DNA of 62,858 bases. Source: Christensenella sp. UBA4263 (GTDB lineage: Bacteria > Bacillota > Clostridia > Christensenellales > Aristaeellaceae). A program made the position numbers and the translations under genes. The stretch covers positions 34,973-97,830 of the forward strand of contig DGWH01000134.1 of NCBI GenBank assembly GCA_002395225.1, in the 5' to 3' direction. Position 1 is the first letter of the stretch; every line of letters begins with the position of its first letter. Shown one piece after another: positions 43,369 through 51,400 of the stretch. The notes under the pieces are model-generated. The model had not been told where the DNA came from. It did no database searches and saw only the letters and a list, made by a program, of their open reading frames with translations.

Positions 43369-45876
43369 ATGTATCAGGTAGTGAAACGTGACGGGATGCT
43401 TGTCGATTTTTCAATGGACAAGATTACTGCAGCAATCACCAAGGCGTTTGAGGCCGGTGGCCGTCAGTATCATCCCAGCGTTATCGAACTGATTGCACTT
43501 CATGTAACAAGCGATTTTGAACACAATATAAAGGATGACCGGATTTCCGTTGAGGATATTCAGGACAGCGTCGAAAAAGTCCTGTCTGAATCGGGCTATG
43601 CGGATGTGGCCAAGGCCTATATTCTTTACCGCAAGCAGCGCGAAAAAGTTCGCAATATCAATTCTGCCCTGGTGAATTACAAGGAGCTGGTCAATGATTA
43701 TCTGAAGATCAACAGCTGGCGCGTGAAGGAAAACTCCACCGTCACGTATTCGGTCGGCGGATTGATCCTCTCCAATTCCGGGGCCATTACGGCCAATTAC
43801 TGGCTGAGTGAGGTCTATGATGAAGAGGTGGCGGAGGCACACCGGAGCGCTGCCATTCATCTGCATGATCTTTCCATGCTGACCGGCTACTGCGCCGGCT
43901 GGTCCCTGAAACAGCTCATTCAGGAAGGACTGGGCGGCGTCACCGGCAAAATTACCTCCTCCCCTGCGAGCCATCTTTCCACGCTGTGCAACCAGATGGT
44001 CAATTTCCTGGGCATCATGCAGAATGAATGGGCAGGAGCGCAGGCATTTTCCTCCTTTGATACCTATCTGGCTCCGTTTGTCCGGGTGGATCATCTGACA
44101 CAGAAGGATGTCAAGCAGTGCATTCAGTCCTTCATCTATGGCGTCAATACCCCCAGCCGCTGGGGAACGCAGGCACCGTTTTCAAACATCACCCTTGACT
44201 GGGTTGTCCCCGAGGATCTCAGAAACCTGCCGGCCATTGTGGGCGGCCGTGACATGGATTTCACGTACGGGGACTGTCAGAAGGAAATGGATATGGTCAA
44301 CAAGGCGTTCATTGAGGTCATGATCGAGGGAGACGCCAACGGACGGGGATTCCAGTATCCGATTCCCACCTATTCCATTACGAAGAATTTTGACTGGTCA
44401 GAGACAGAAAACAATAAACTCCTTTTCGAGATGACCGCCAAGTATGGAACGCCGTACTTCTCCAATTACATCAATTCGGATATGGAACCCAGTGATGTGC
44501 GCTCCATGTGCTGCCGGCTTCGTCTTGACTTAAGAGAGCTGAGAAAAAAGAGCGGCGGTTTCTTCGGTTCGGGTGAATCCACGGGATCCGTGGGCGTTGT
44601 CACCATCAATATGCCGAGAATTGCCTATCTGGCTGAGGATGAAAAGGATTTCTACAAGCGGCTTGACAACCTGATGGATATTGCCGCCAGAAGCCTCAAA
44701 ACCAAGCGCACCGTGATTACCAAACTGCTGGATATGGGACTGTACCCCTATACCAAGCGGTATCTGGGCCATTTCAACAACCATTTCTCCACCATTGGCC
44801 TGATCGGAATGAATGAGGTCGGTCTGAACGCCAAATGGCTGCACAAGGATCTGACCCATCCCGAAACCCAGGCATTCACCCGTGAGGTGCTGAACCATAT
44901 GCGGGAACGTCTCAGCGATTATCAGGAAAACTACGGGGATCTGTATAACCTTGAGGCGACGCCGGCGGAGTCCACCACCTATCGTTTTGCCAAGCATGAC
45001 AAGGAGCTTTATCCGGATATCGTCACGGCCAACATGAACGGAACGCCGTACTATACGAATTCCTCTCACCTCCCGGTCGGTTTTACCGAGGATGTGTTCT
45101 CTGCGCTGGATATCCAGGATGAGCTGCAGACGCTCTATACCTCCGGCACCGTGTTCCACGCGTTCCTGGGCGAAAAGCTCCCCGACTGGAAAGCGGCGGC
45201 CAATCTTGTCAGGAAAATTGCGGAAAATTACAAGCTTCCCTATTATACGATTTCCCCCACCTATTCTGTCTGCAAGGATCACGGCTATCTGACGGGTGAA
45301 CAGTACACCTGCCCGATCTGCGGCGCAAAGACAGAGGTGTACAGCCGGATTACCGGGTATTACCGTCCGGTCCAGAACTGGAATGACGGGAAGGCGCAGG
45401 AATTCAAGGACCGCAAGGTGTACAATGTGGAACATTCCTCCCTGACCCACAAAGGCCCCCGGCCGGTCTTTGACGCGGCACTGGAGGCGGCGTATGAAAC
45501 CTCCTGCTGTGCGCCCATGGAGCCGCTGATTGCGCCGGACAGGGAAACGGATGTCAAGGCCATCCATGCCGATGCGGAGAACGCAGCAGCGGCACCCGCT
45601 GAGAAGAGTGCACCGAAAACCGGTGACATTCTGCTGTTTAAAACCCCCACCTGTCCGAACTGCAAGGCAGCGATGGCACTCCTTGACCGCGCGGGGATTC
45701 CCTATCAGGCACTGAATGCAAATGAGGAAAAGGAACTGGTCGGCCGTTATGGCGTTCGTCAGGCGCCGACGCTGATTGTTCCGACAGAGGATGGATTCCT
45801 TAAATTCCGGGGCGTATCGGACATCAAGGGCTGGCTTATGTCTGCGCAAAATCCGGAGGTCAGAAAAGATGCATGA
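43369..45876 (+). CDS. nrdD: Class III anaerobic ribonucleoside-triphosphate reductase with C-terminal redoxin domain
   Basis: Makes deoxynucleotides anaerobically by glycyl-radical chemistry; 835 residues. An N-terminal ATP cone (VVKRDGMLVDFSMDKI, about 1-95) gives allosteric control. The catalytic barrel ends with a zinc site C635-x2-H638 ... C648-x2-C651 and the glycyl radical motif SRITGYYRP with G663. Beyond the normal end lie a vicinal Cys pair (713-714), an Ala-rich linker, and a glutaredoxin/NrdH-like domain (about 750-828) with active site CPNC (762-765) and cis-proline QAPTLIV. The fused redoxin and the overlapping trxB suggest thiol reducing power instead of formate. Confidence 0.95.
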   Translation: MYQVVKRDGMLVDFSMDKITAAITKAFEAGGRQYHPSVIELIALHVTSDFEHNIKDDRISVEDIQDSVEKVLSESGYADVAKAYILYRKQREKVRNINSALVNYKELVNDYLKINSWRVKENSTVTYSVGGLILSNSGAITANYWLSEVYDEEVAEAHRSAAIHLHDLSMLTGYCAGWSLKQLIQEGLGGVTGKITSSPASHLSTLCNQMVNFLGIMQNEWAGAQAFSSFDTYLAPFVRVDHLTQKDVKQCIQSFIYGVNTPSRWGTQAPFSNITLDWVVPEDLRNLPAIVGGRDMDFTYGDCQKEMDMVNKAFIEVMIEGDANGRGFQYPIPTYSITKNFDWSETENNKLLFEMTAKYGTPYFSNYINSDMEPSDVRSMCCRLRLDLRELRKKSGGFFGSGESTGSVGVVTINMPRIAYLAEDEKDFYKRLDNLMDIAARSLKTKRTVITKLLDMGLYPYTKRYLGHFNNHFSTIGLIGMNEVGLNAKWLHKDLTHPETQAFTREVLNHMRERLSDYQENYGDLYNLEATPAESTTYRFAKHDKELYPDIVTANMNGTPYYTNSSHLPVGFTEDVFSALDIQDELQTLYTSGTVFHAFLGEKLPDWKAAANLVRKIAENYKLPYYTISPTYSVCKDHGYLTGEQYTCPICGAKTEVYSRITGYYRPVQNWNDGKAQEFKDRKVYNVEHSSLTHKGPRPVFDAALEAAYETSCCAPMEPLIAPDRETDVKAIHADAENAAAAPAEKSAPKTGDILLFKTPTCPNCKAAMALLDRAGIPYQALNANEEKELVGRYGVRQAPTLIVPTEDGFLKFRGVSDIKGWLMSAQNPEVRKDA

Positions 45877-46774
45877 TATCATAGTGGTGGGCGGCGGCCC
45901 TGCCGGAATGACGGCGGCGCTCTATGCCAGACGGAACGGAAAAACCGTCCTGGTCATTGAGCGGAACGGATTCGGCGGGCAGATTACCCATTCCCCCCGG
46001 GTGGAAAACTATCCCGGCTTTGAAAGCGTGAGCGGCAACGAACTGGCCGAGCGGCTTCTGGATCAGATCCTCGCTCAGGGGGCCGAGATTGAGCTGGAAA
46101 ACGTCATTTCCATCGAGGACATGGGCGACCGGAAAGCCGTGAAAACCGAAACCGGGAATGTTTTTGAAGCACGGGCCGTCATCCTGGCAAACGGTGTAAA
46201 ACACCGGATGCTGGGGCTCCCCGGTGAGCAGGAACTGATCGGCGAAGGGATTTCCTTCTGTGCGGTCTGTGACGGTGATTTCTACAGAGGGAAAAAGGTG
46301 TGCGTTGCGGGCGGCGGAAATTCGGCCCTGCAGGAGGCCATTCTGCTGTCGGAACTCTGCCGTGAGGTCATCATTCTGCAGGATCTTCCGGTCCTGACGG
46401 GTGAAATGAGTCTGCAGAACATTCTTGGAAAGCGTGAAAATGTCACCATTCGAACGGGCGTGCGGATTACCGGGTTTGAGACCGAAGACGGCAGCCTGAG
46501 CGGCGTAAGGATCAGGACGGAGGGAACGGACAGTGAGTGCATTCCCTGTGACGGACTGTTTGAGGCAATCGGCCTGATTCCTGAAAATGAACGGTTTTCA
46601 AATGTTGCCCCGCTGGATCAGGCAGGCTATTATCAGTCAGATGAGTCCTGCCTGACAAACTCCTCCCGGATCTATGTCGCCGGTGACTGCCGAGCCAAAA
46701 AGGTCCGGCAGATTACCACCGCGGCAGCAGATGGCGCAGTGGCGGCTCTTGCCGCCTGCCGGGCGCTGGAATAA
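45869..46774 (+). CDS. trxB: Thioredoxin reductase
   Basis: An NAD(P)H-dependent FAD enzyme of 301 residues. The N-terminal dinucleotide motif is VVGGGPAGMTAALYA, the redox pair is CAVC in SFCAVCDGDF, the second nucleotide motif is VAGGGNSALQEA, and the C-terminal FAD motif is YVAGDCR. ATG 45869 overlaps the last 8 bases of nrdD, and its ribosome site lies within nrdD. It is therefore coupled to the NrdD-redoxin fusion, whose CPNC domain is its likely electron acceptor. Confidence 0.93.
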   Translation: MHDIIVVGGGPAGMTAALYARRNGKTVLVIERNGFGGQITHSPRVENYPGFESVSGNELAERLLDQILAQGAEIELENVISIEDMGDRKAVKTETGNVFEARAVILANGVKHRMLGLPGEQELIGEGISFCAVCDGDFYRGKKVCVAGGGNSALQEAILLSELCREVIILQDLPVLTGEMSLQNILGKRENVTIRTGVRITGFETEDGSLSGVRIRTEGTDSECIPCDGLFEAIGLIPENERFSNVAPLDQAGYYQSDESCLTNSSRIYVAGDCRAKKVRQITTAAADGAVAALAACRALE

Positions 46775-46785
46775 TTCAAACAACT

Positions 46786-46812
46786 AAGTCCACCGGAAAC
46801 GGTGGACTTTGT
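46786..46812. terminator. Terminator between trxB and the sugar transferase gene
   Basis: AAGTCCACCG, loop GAAA, CGGTGGACTT, TTG. Convergent genes lie on each side. Confidence 0.85.
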
Positions 46813-46829
46813 CTGTTCTCCCCTGTTTT

Positions 46830-48215
46830 TTACAGAAGCTGCTCGGAATTGACCATTCCTCCAAAGACGGTTTTGAAGAGGATGTGCAGATCCAGGGAAA
46901 AGCTCCAGTTGTCAATGTACCACAGATCGTATTCAACGCGCTTGCGAATGGAGGTATCCCCGCGAAGACCGTTGATCTGTGCCCAGCCGGTGATCCCGGG
47001 CCGGACCTGCTGGCGAATCAGATACCGGGGAATTTCTTCCTTATAATGGTTGACGTGATAAGGCATTTCCGGCCGGGGCCCCACCAGACTCATCTGGCCG
47101 ATAAGGACATTGAAGAACTGGGGAAACTCATCCAGACTGGTTTTTCGGATAAAGCTGCCGAACTTGGTCCGTCGGGAATCCTGATCCGTTGTCCAGCCGG
47201 TTGACTCCGTTCCGGTTACCCGCATGGAACGAAATTTCAGCATGTCAAACGGCTTTTTGTCTTTCCCGATGCGCTCCTGACGGAAAATGACCGGGCCGGG
47301 GCTGGACAGTTTCACCCCGATGGCAATGATCAGCATGAGCGGAGCGGTCACAAGAATCAGGAGGATGGAAAGCACAATGTCAAAGCCGCGCTTGATCACG
47401 GAATTTCCGATATTGTCAAGCGGTGTGGCCCGCAGATTGAACAGCTTGACGCTGCCCACCGTCTCAACCGTCGGATGAGTCGGATAATAGTCATTATAGA
47501 ACGGAATCATTTCAACATGAATGCCCTCTTTATCCGCCACATTCAGGACAGACTGCATGAAATGGATTTCATGGGGCTCCAGGGCGATGACCAGTCCGTC
47601 ATAGGTATGCGCGTTGAGAATTTTTTCCAGATCTTCATAACGCCCCAGCGGAGTGCCCATGTCCGCTTTTGGGACGGCACTGACATAACCGTCAACCCGG
47701 ATCCCCAGCTGGGTATTTGCCCTGATTTCCCGGATATACTGTTTTGCCAGCCGGCCGTTTCCGATGACAATCACGTGCTTGACATTATACCCTTTTTTCC
47801 GGAAATAACGCAGGACGGTGAAAACGGCGGTCCGCTTAATGCAGACAAAGAGACTGGAAAGAATCCAGAAAATGAAAATGGTCAGGCGGGAGACATTCAT
47901 CTCACGGAAAATAAAAAAGATGGCCAGCAGCGCGAAAGAACCAATGCCGTTAATCAGAAAGACACGAACATTATCAAAGCCAACCTGCTTTAACCGCTTC
48001 GGCTTGTACAGGTGTGCGATGGCGTACACCATGACCATCACGATGCTGTATAAAACCGCCACAAAGGCAAACCTTGAGTCCAGAAGCGGATTTGACTGCG
48101 ATCCGTTCAACACGTCAAAACGGATGCTGAGACTGGCATAGTAGGAAGCGATGATGAGAATAAAGTCGGTAAATGCATTCAGAAAGTTCAGAAGATGCTG
48201 ATTCTTCTTGATCAA
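46830..48215 (-). CDS. Polyprenyl-phosphate sugar phosphotransferase (exopolysaccharide initiating enzyme)
   Basis: A 461-residue membrane protein. Four N-terminal hydrophobic segments are followed by a CoA-binding-like Rossmann region (VIVIGNGRLAKQYIREI), a fifth membrane segment, and the catalytic bacterial sugar transferase domain with KRGFDIVLSIL, PVIFRQERIGKDKKPFDMLKFRSM and GPRPEMPYHV. This transfers a sugar-1-phosphate to undecaprenyl phosphate to start a glycan repeat unit. It starts at TTG 48215, nine bases from AAGGAG. A leader resembling that of the GT4 gene at 38805-40211 precedes it. Confidence 0.9.
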   Translation of the reverse strand: MIKKNQHLLNFLNAFTDFILIIASYYASLSIRFDVLNGSQSNPLLDSRFAFVAVLYSIVMVMVYAIAHLYKPKRLKQVGFDNVRVFLINGIGSFALLAIFFIFREMNVSRLTIFIFWILSSLFVCIKRTAVFTVLRYFRKKGYNVKHVIVIGNGRLAKQYIREIRANTQLGIRVDGYVSAVPKADMGTPLGRYEDLEKILNAHTYDGLVIALEPHEIHFMQSVLNVADKEGIHVEMIPFYNDYYPTHPTVETVGSVKLFNLRATPLDNIGNSVIKRGFDIVLSILLILVTAPLMLIIAIGVKLSSPGPVIFRQERIGKDKKPFDMLKFRSMRVTGTESTGWTTDQDSRRTKFGSFIRKTSLDEFPQFFNVLIGQMSLVGPRPEMPYHVNHYKEEIPRYLIRQQVRPGITGWAQINGLRGDTSIRKRVEYDLWYIDNWSFSLDLHILFKTVFGGMVNSEQLL

Positions 48216-48221
48216 AGCAAG

Positions 48222-48415
48222 CAGCTCCTTTTCGGACGTGGTTTTTCGCCGCGCGTCATTCCCCGGTATTGGGGACTCCCCGTACCGGACAGGAAGATCT
48301 CAGCGCGCAGCGCTGAAATGTCAAACGGGAATACCGGATGCGCAGCGGAGCCAAAGGGCCGGGTCACTGCTCCGGAGGAGGTTTTCCGAATTTGCCTGAG
48401 GGTATTTTATCATAG
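48222..48415 (-). promoter_or_regulatory. Conserved leader A before the sugar transferase
   Basis: On the minus strand, TATGATAAAATAC (48402-48414), then AGGCAAAT (48390-48397), TCCTCC (48374-48379), CAGTGAC (48363-48369), CCCTTT (48353-48358) and TGACATTTC (48315-48323), in the same order as leader B. Hairpins CAGCGC/GCGCTG and CCGGTA..TACCGG follow. No protein-coding gene is seen in this gap (48216-48624). Confidence 0.6.
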
Positions 48416-48624
48416 TTCACCTGAATGGGAAAGGGATAAAGCCGGAGAGGGTCACTGGCGTACAGAGGCCCAATTCTGGACAAAGGAAGCGAGGAGCAAA
48501 TGTTGACGGGCAGCGGATAAATTCAAAATGATGTTTCATTTTTGCCATATTTCCGTCACAATTGAGAAGTATAATGACAGCGTCTTCAGAAGAGAAGATA
48601 AATTCAGAAAAAGGAGATCATATT

Positions 48625-49824
48625 ATGACAAAGTCATTTCGTTCTGTTATTGCGTTAATTATGGTGATGGCACTGTGCGTGACGGCAGGGCTTGCAGTTA
48701 TCGGACAGGCAGAAAACAACGAGGAGTTTAAGGTTCAGACGGCTGAGGATGCAGCAGCGGCACTTTCCATTCCGGATATTGCGAAAAACTGCGGCAGCTC
48801 AATTGTGGCCATTGAAACGGAAACAAAGGTTGTTTATAACGACAGCTACTATGGAAGCCCCTTTGACGGTCTGTTTGGATTCGGATTCGGCTATGGCAGC
48901 CCGTATGGTTACGGCAGCCCCTATGGCAGAGGACGTGATTCTTCCTACACAAAGAAGGCAGCCGGTTCCGGTATCATCATTTCTGAGGATGGCTACATTC
49001 TGACGAACAACCATGTTATCTCCGGTGCGGACAGCATTACGGTGTATGTGCAGTCTGCGGATTCCAAGGAAGAGGAAAGCTATGAGGCCACACTGGTCGG
49101 CTCTTCGGAAAGCCACGATATCGCCGTTCTGAAAATTGATGCCAAGGGCCTTGTTCCGGCGGTCTTCGGAGACAGCGATGATCTGGTTGCCGGTGAACCT
49201 GCCATCGTTATCGGAAACCCGATGGGCACCGTTCATGGTTCTGTAACGGCGGGCATTATCTCCGCTACCCAGCATGAGATGACCATTGAAAACACCACCA
49301 TCAATGCCATCATGACCGATGCAGCCATTAACCCGGGCAATTCCGGCGGCGGTCTGTTCGATCAGTATGGTCACCTGGTTGGTGTGGTTTATGCCAAGAG
49401 CGTATCCGTCCAGCTTGAGGGCATCGGCTATGCCATCCCCAGCAATGAAGTCCGTGAGTATGTCGAAAACATCATCAATCATCGTGATTCCTTCGAGGAT
49501 CAGACCAACGGAAGCAAGATCATGCTGGGCATCACCATCACCGATGTAACCAAAGAGATTTCCGAGCAGTACAATATGCCGATGGGCGTCTACATCACGG
49601 AAGTTTCCACGATGAGTGCCGCTGAGCGTGCAGGCCTCCAGCGTGGTGATATTATCACGGAATTTGCCGGTGAGAAAGTGACCTGTGCAGATGATCTGAA
49701 TAAGATCAAGGCAAAGCAGACCTCCGGCGACGTCGTTGAGGTGGTTGTTGACCGGAACGGCAAGGAAGTTAAACTCGACCTGGTCGTTCCCCAGCCGACT
49801 GAGATGAATACCGAAACCAAATAA
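48625..49824 (+). CDS. HtrA/DegP-type serine protease with PDZ domain
   Basis: A membrane-anchored envelope quality-control protease, 399 residues. An N-terminal hydrophobic segment (VIALIMVMALCVTAGLAVIG) is followed by a Gly/Tyr/Pro-rich linker with repeats of YGSPYG (about 75-103), then the trypsin-like domain with triad H130 (TNNHVISG), D165 (SHDIAVLKID) and S240 (NPGNSGGGL). A PDZ domain ends the protein (GVYITEVSTMSAAERAGLQ). The start ATG 48625 has AAGGAG nine bases before it. A TATAAT at 48570-48575 is a likely -10. A strong terminator follows. Confidence 0.93.
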   Translation: MTKSFRSVIALIMVMALCVTAGLAVIGQAENNEEFKVQTAEDAAAALSIPDIAKNCGSSIVAIETETKVVYNDSYYGSPFDGLFGFGFGYGSPYGYGSPYGRGRDSSYTKKAAGSGIIISEDGYILTNNHVISGADSITVYVQSADSKEEESYEATLVGSSESHDIAVLKIDAKGLVPAVFGDSDDLVAGEPAIVIGNPMGTVHGSVTAGIISATQHEMTIENTTINAIMTDAAINPGNSGGGLFDQYGHLVGVVYAKSVSVQLEGIGYAIPSNEVREYVENIINHRDSFEDQTNGSKIMLGITITDVTKEISEQYNMPMGVYITEVSTMSAAERAGLQRGDIITEFAGEKVTCADDLNKIKAKQTSGDVVEVVVDRNGKEVKLDLVVPQPTEMNTETK

Positions 49825-49832
49825 CCCTGGAA

Positions 49833-49859
49833 GGCCGTCCGAAAGGACGGTCTTTTTTT
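49833..49859 (+). terminator. Terminator of the HtrA gene
   Basis: GGCCGTCC, loop GAAA, GGACGGTC, then a run of T. Confidence 0.95.
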
Positions 49860-49895
49860 ATGCTCCCTCCGCTTATGGAAGGCGGCAGGACTTGA

Positions 49896-49924
49896 TTGTA
49901 TTTTAATGGGAAATGTGGTATGCT
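49896..49924 (+). promoter_or_regulatory. Promoter for the MATE gene
   Basis: TTGTAT (49896-49901), 17-base spacer, TATGCT (49919-49924), with TGG just upstream of the -10 as in the DUF1292 promoter. Confidence 0.65.
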
Positions 49925-49963
49925 CCAGAAGAATTTCATTGAAGAGCAGAAAGAAGTGATTGA

Positions 49964-51361
49964 ATGCCGAAGCTTCAGAAAATCACATCTGCCAATCGGG
50001 CGCAGATGATGCTTGAAGCACCTCTGACTCAGATTATCCCCCGCCTTGCCATTCCGACCATCATTTCCATGCTGATCACCGCCGTGTACAGTATGGCGGA
50101 TACGTATTTCGTCAGCCAGATCAGCACAGAGGCCTCAGCGGCGGTAGGCGTGGTCTTTTCGGCCATGTCCATCTTCCAGGCGGTGGCCTTTATGATCGGA
50201 ATGGGAAGCGGGACGAACCTTTCCCGCGCATTGGGACGGGGAGATACGGAGGCAACCAAAACCTACGTCGCCTGCGGGTTTTTCATTACGCTGATCCTGG
50301 GCACGGGAATCCTGATCGCGGGACACCTGAACATCCACGGACTGGTGCGCTTTCTTGGCGCGACGCCGGAAATTGAACCGGATGCCATTGCGTATGCCAC
50401 CTATATTTTCTATGCCGCGCCTTTTATGATGTGCTCCTTTGCCATGAACAACCTCCTTCGGTTTCAGGGCATGGCCATGTATTCGATGGTTGGCATATCG
50501 ACTGGCGGAATTCTGAATATGTTTCTGGATCCCCTGTTTATTTTCGGATTTGGTCTGGGAACAGCCGGAGCGGCCATCGCCACGGCCGTTTCGCAGCTGG
50601 TGTCTTTCCTGATCCTGCTTTTCATGTGCAATACCAGAGAAAACACGATCTCCATTTCCCTTTCCTCCTTCAAACCGACGCCGCGGGTCATTGGAAGTAT
50701 TCTGTACAATGGTGTTCCCTCCCTGGGACGTCAGGGAATTGCCAGTGTGGCCACCATTCTGATTAACCGGATGGCGGCAACGATCTCCGCGGATCCGGCG
50801 GTTGTCAGTGCAGCGATCGCATCCATTTCCATTGTGAACCGTTTCGTGATGTTCATCAACAGCGCCGTGATCGGATTCGGACAGGGTTTCCAGCCGGTGT
50901 GCGGCTTCTGCTTTGGCGCAGGACGTTATGACCGCGTCAGGGAGGCCTATTTCTTCTGCGTGAAAGTCGCCACGGTCATCCTGCTGGTGCTGGCCGGCAT
51001 CGCCATGATTTTCAGCAGCTCCATTATCCGGTTCTTCCGCGCGGATGACCCCAAAGTGATTGAGATCGGAACGCTTACCCTCCGCCTGCAGCTTCTTACC
51101 CTGCCGCTCTGGGGGACGTATGTGATGAGCAACATGTGTACGCAGTCCATCGGCTATGGCTTTACCTCAACCCTTGTTTCCTCTGCCAGACAGGGCATCT
51201 TTCTGATTCCGACTGTCCTGATCCTCCCCCGTCTTTTCGGCCTTTTCGGTCTCCAGATTTCACAGCCCGTCAGTGATGTCCTGGCGTTTGTGTTTGCCCT
51301 GTTTATCATGCGAAAAGTGATGCGTGACCTCCGGAAACGGGAAAAACGGGAGACAGAATGA
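49964..51361 (+). CDS. MATE family efflux transporter
   Basis: A multidrug and toxic-compound exporter of 465 residues with about twelve hydrophobic segments in two homologous halves. Family stretches are PRLAIPTIISMLITAVYSMADTYFV with its N-terminal pattern, and GFGQGFQPVCGFCFGAGRYDRV in the second half. ATG 49964 lies after AAGAAG. It stands alone between terminators. The coupling ion and substrate cannot be told. Confidence 0.92.
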   Translation: MPKLQKITSANRAQMMLEAPLTQIIPRLAIPTIISMLITAVYSMADTYFVSQISTEASAAVGVVFSAMSIFQAVAFMIGMGSGTNLSRALGRGDTEATKTYVACGFFITLILGTGILIAGHLNIHGLVRFLGATPEIEPDAIAYATYIFYAAPFMMCSFAMNNLLRFQGMAMYSMVGISTGGILNMFLDPLFIFGFGLGTAGAAIATAVSQLVSFLILLFMCNTRENTISISLSSFKPTPRVIGSILYNGVPSLGRQGIASVATILINRMAATISADPAVVSAAIASISIVNRFVMFINSAVIGFGQGFQPVCGFCFGAGRYDRVREAYFFCVKVATVILLVLAGIAMIFSSSIIRFFRADDPKVIEIGTLTLRLQLLTLPLWGTYVMSNMCTQSIGYGFTSTLVSSARQGIFLIPTVLILPRLFGLFGLQISQPVSDVLAFVFALFIMRKVMRDLRKREKRETE

Positions 51362-51364
51362 AAA

Positions 51365-51388
51365 AACAGCAGCGTGAGCTGCTGTTTT
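51365..51388. terminator. Bidirectional terminator between MATE and nucleoside kinase
   Basis: AACAGCAGC, loop GTGA, GCTGCTGTT, A run on the left and TTT on the right. Confidence 0.85.
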
Positions 51389-51400
51389 CATTTGCGGCAA

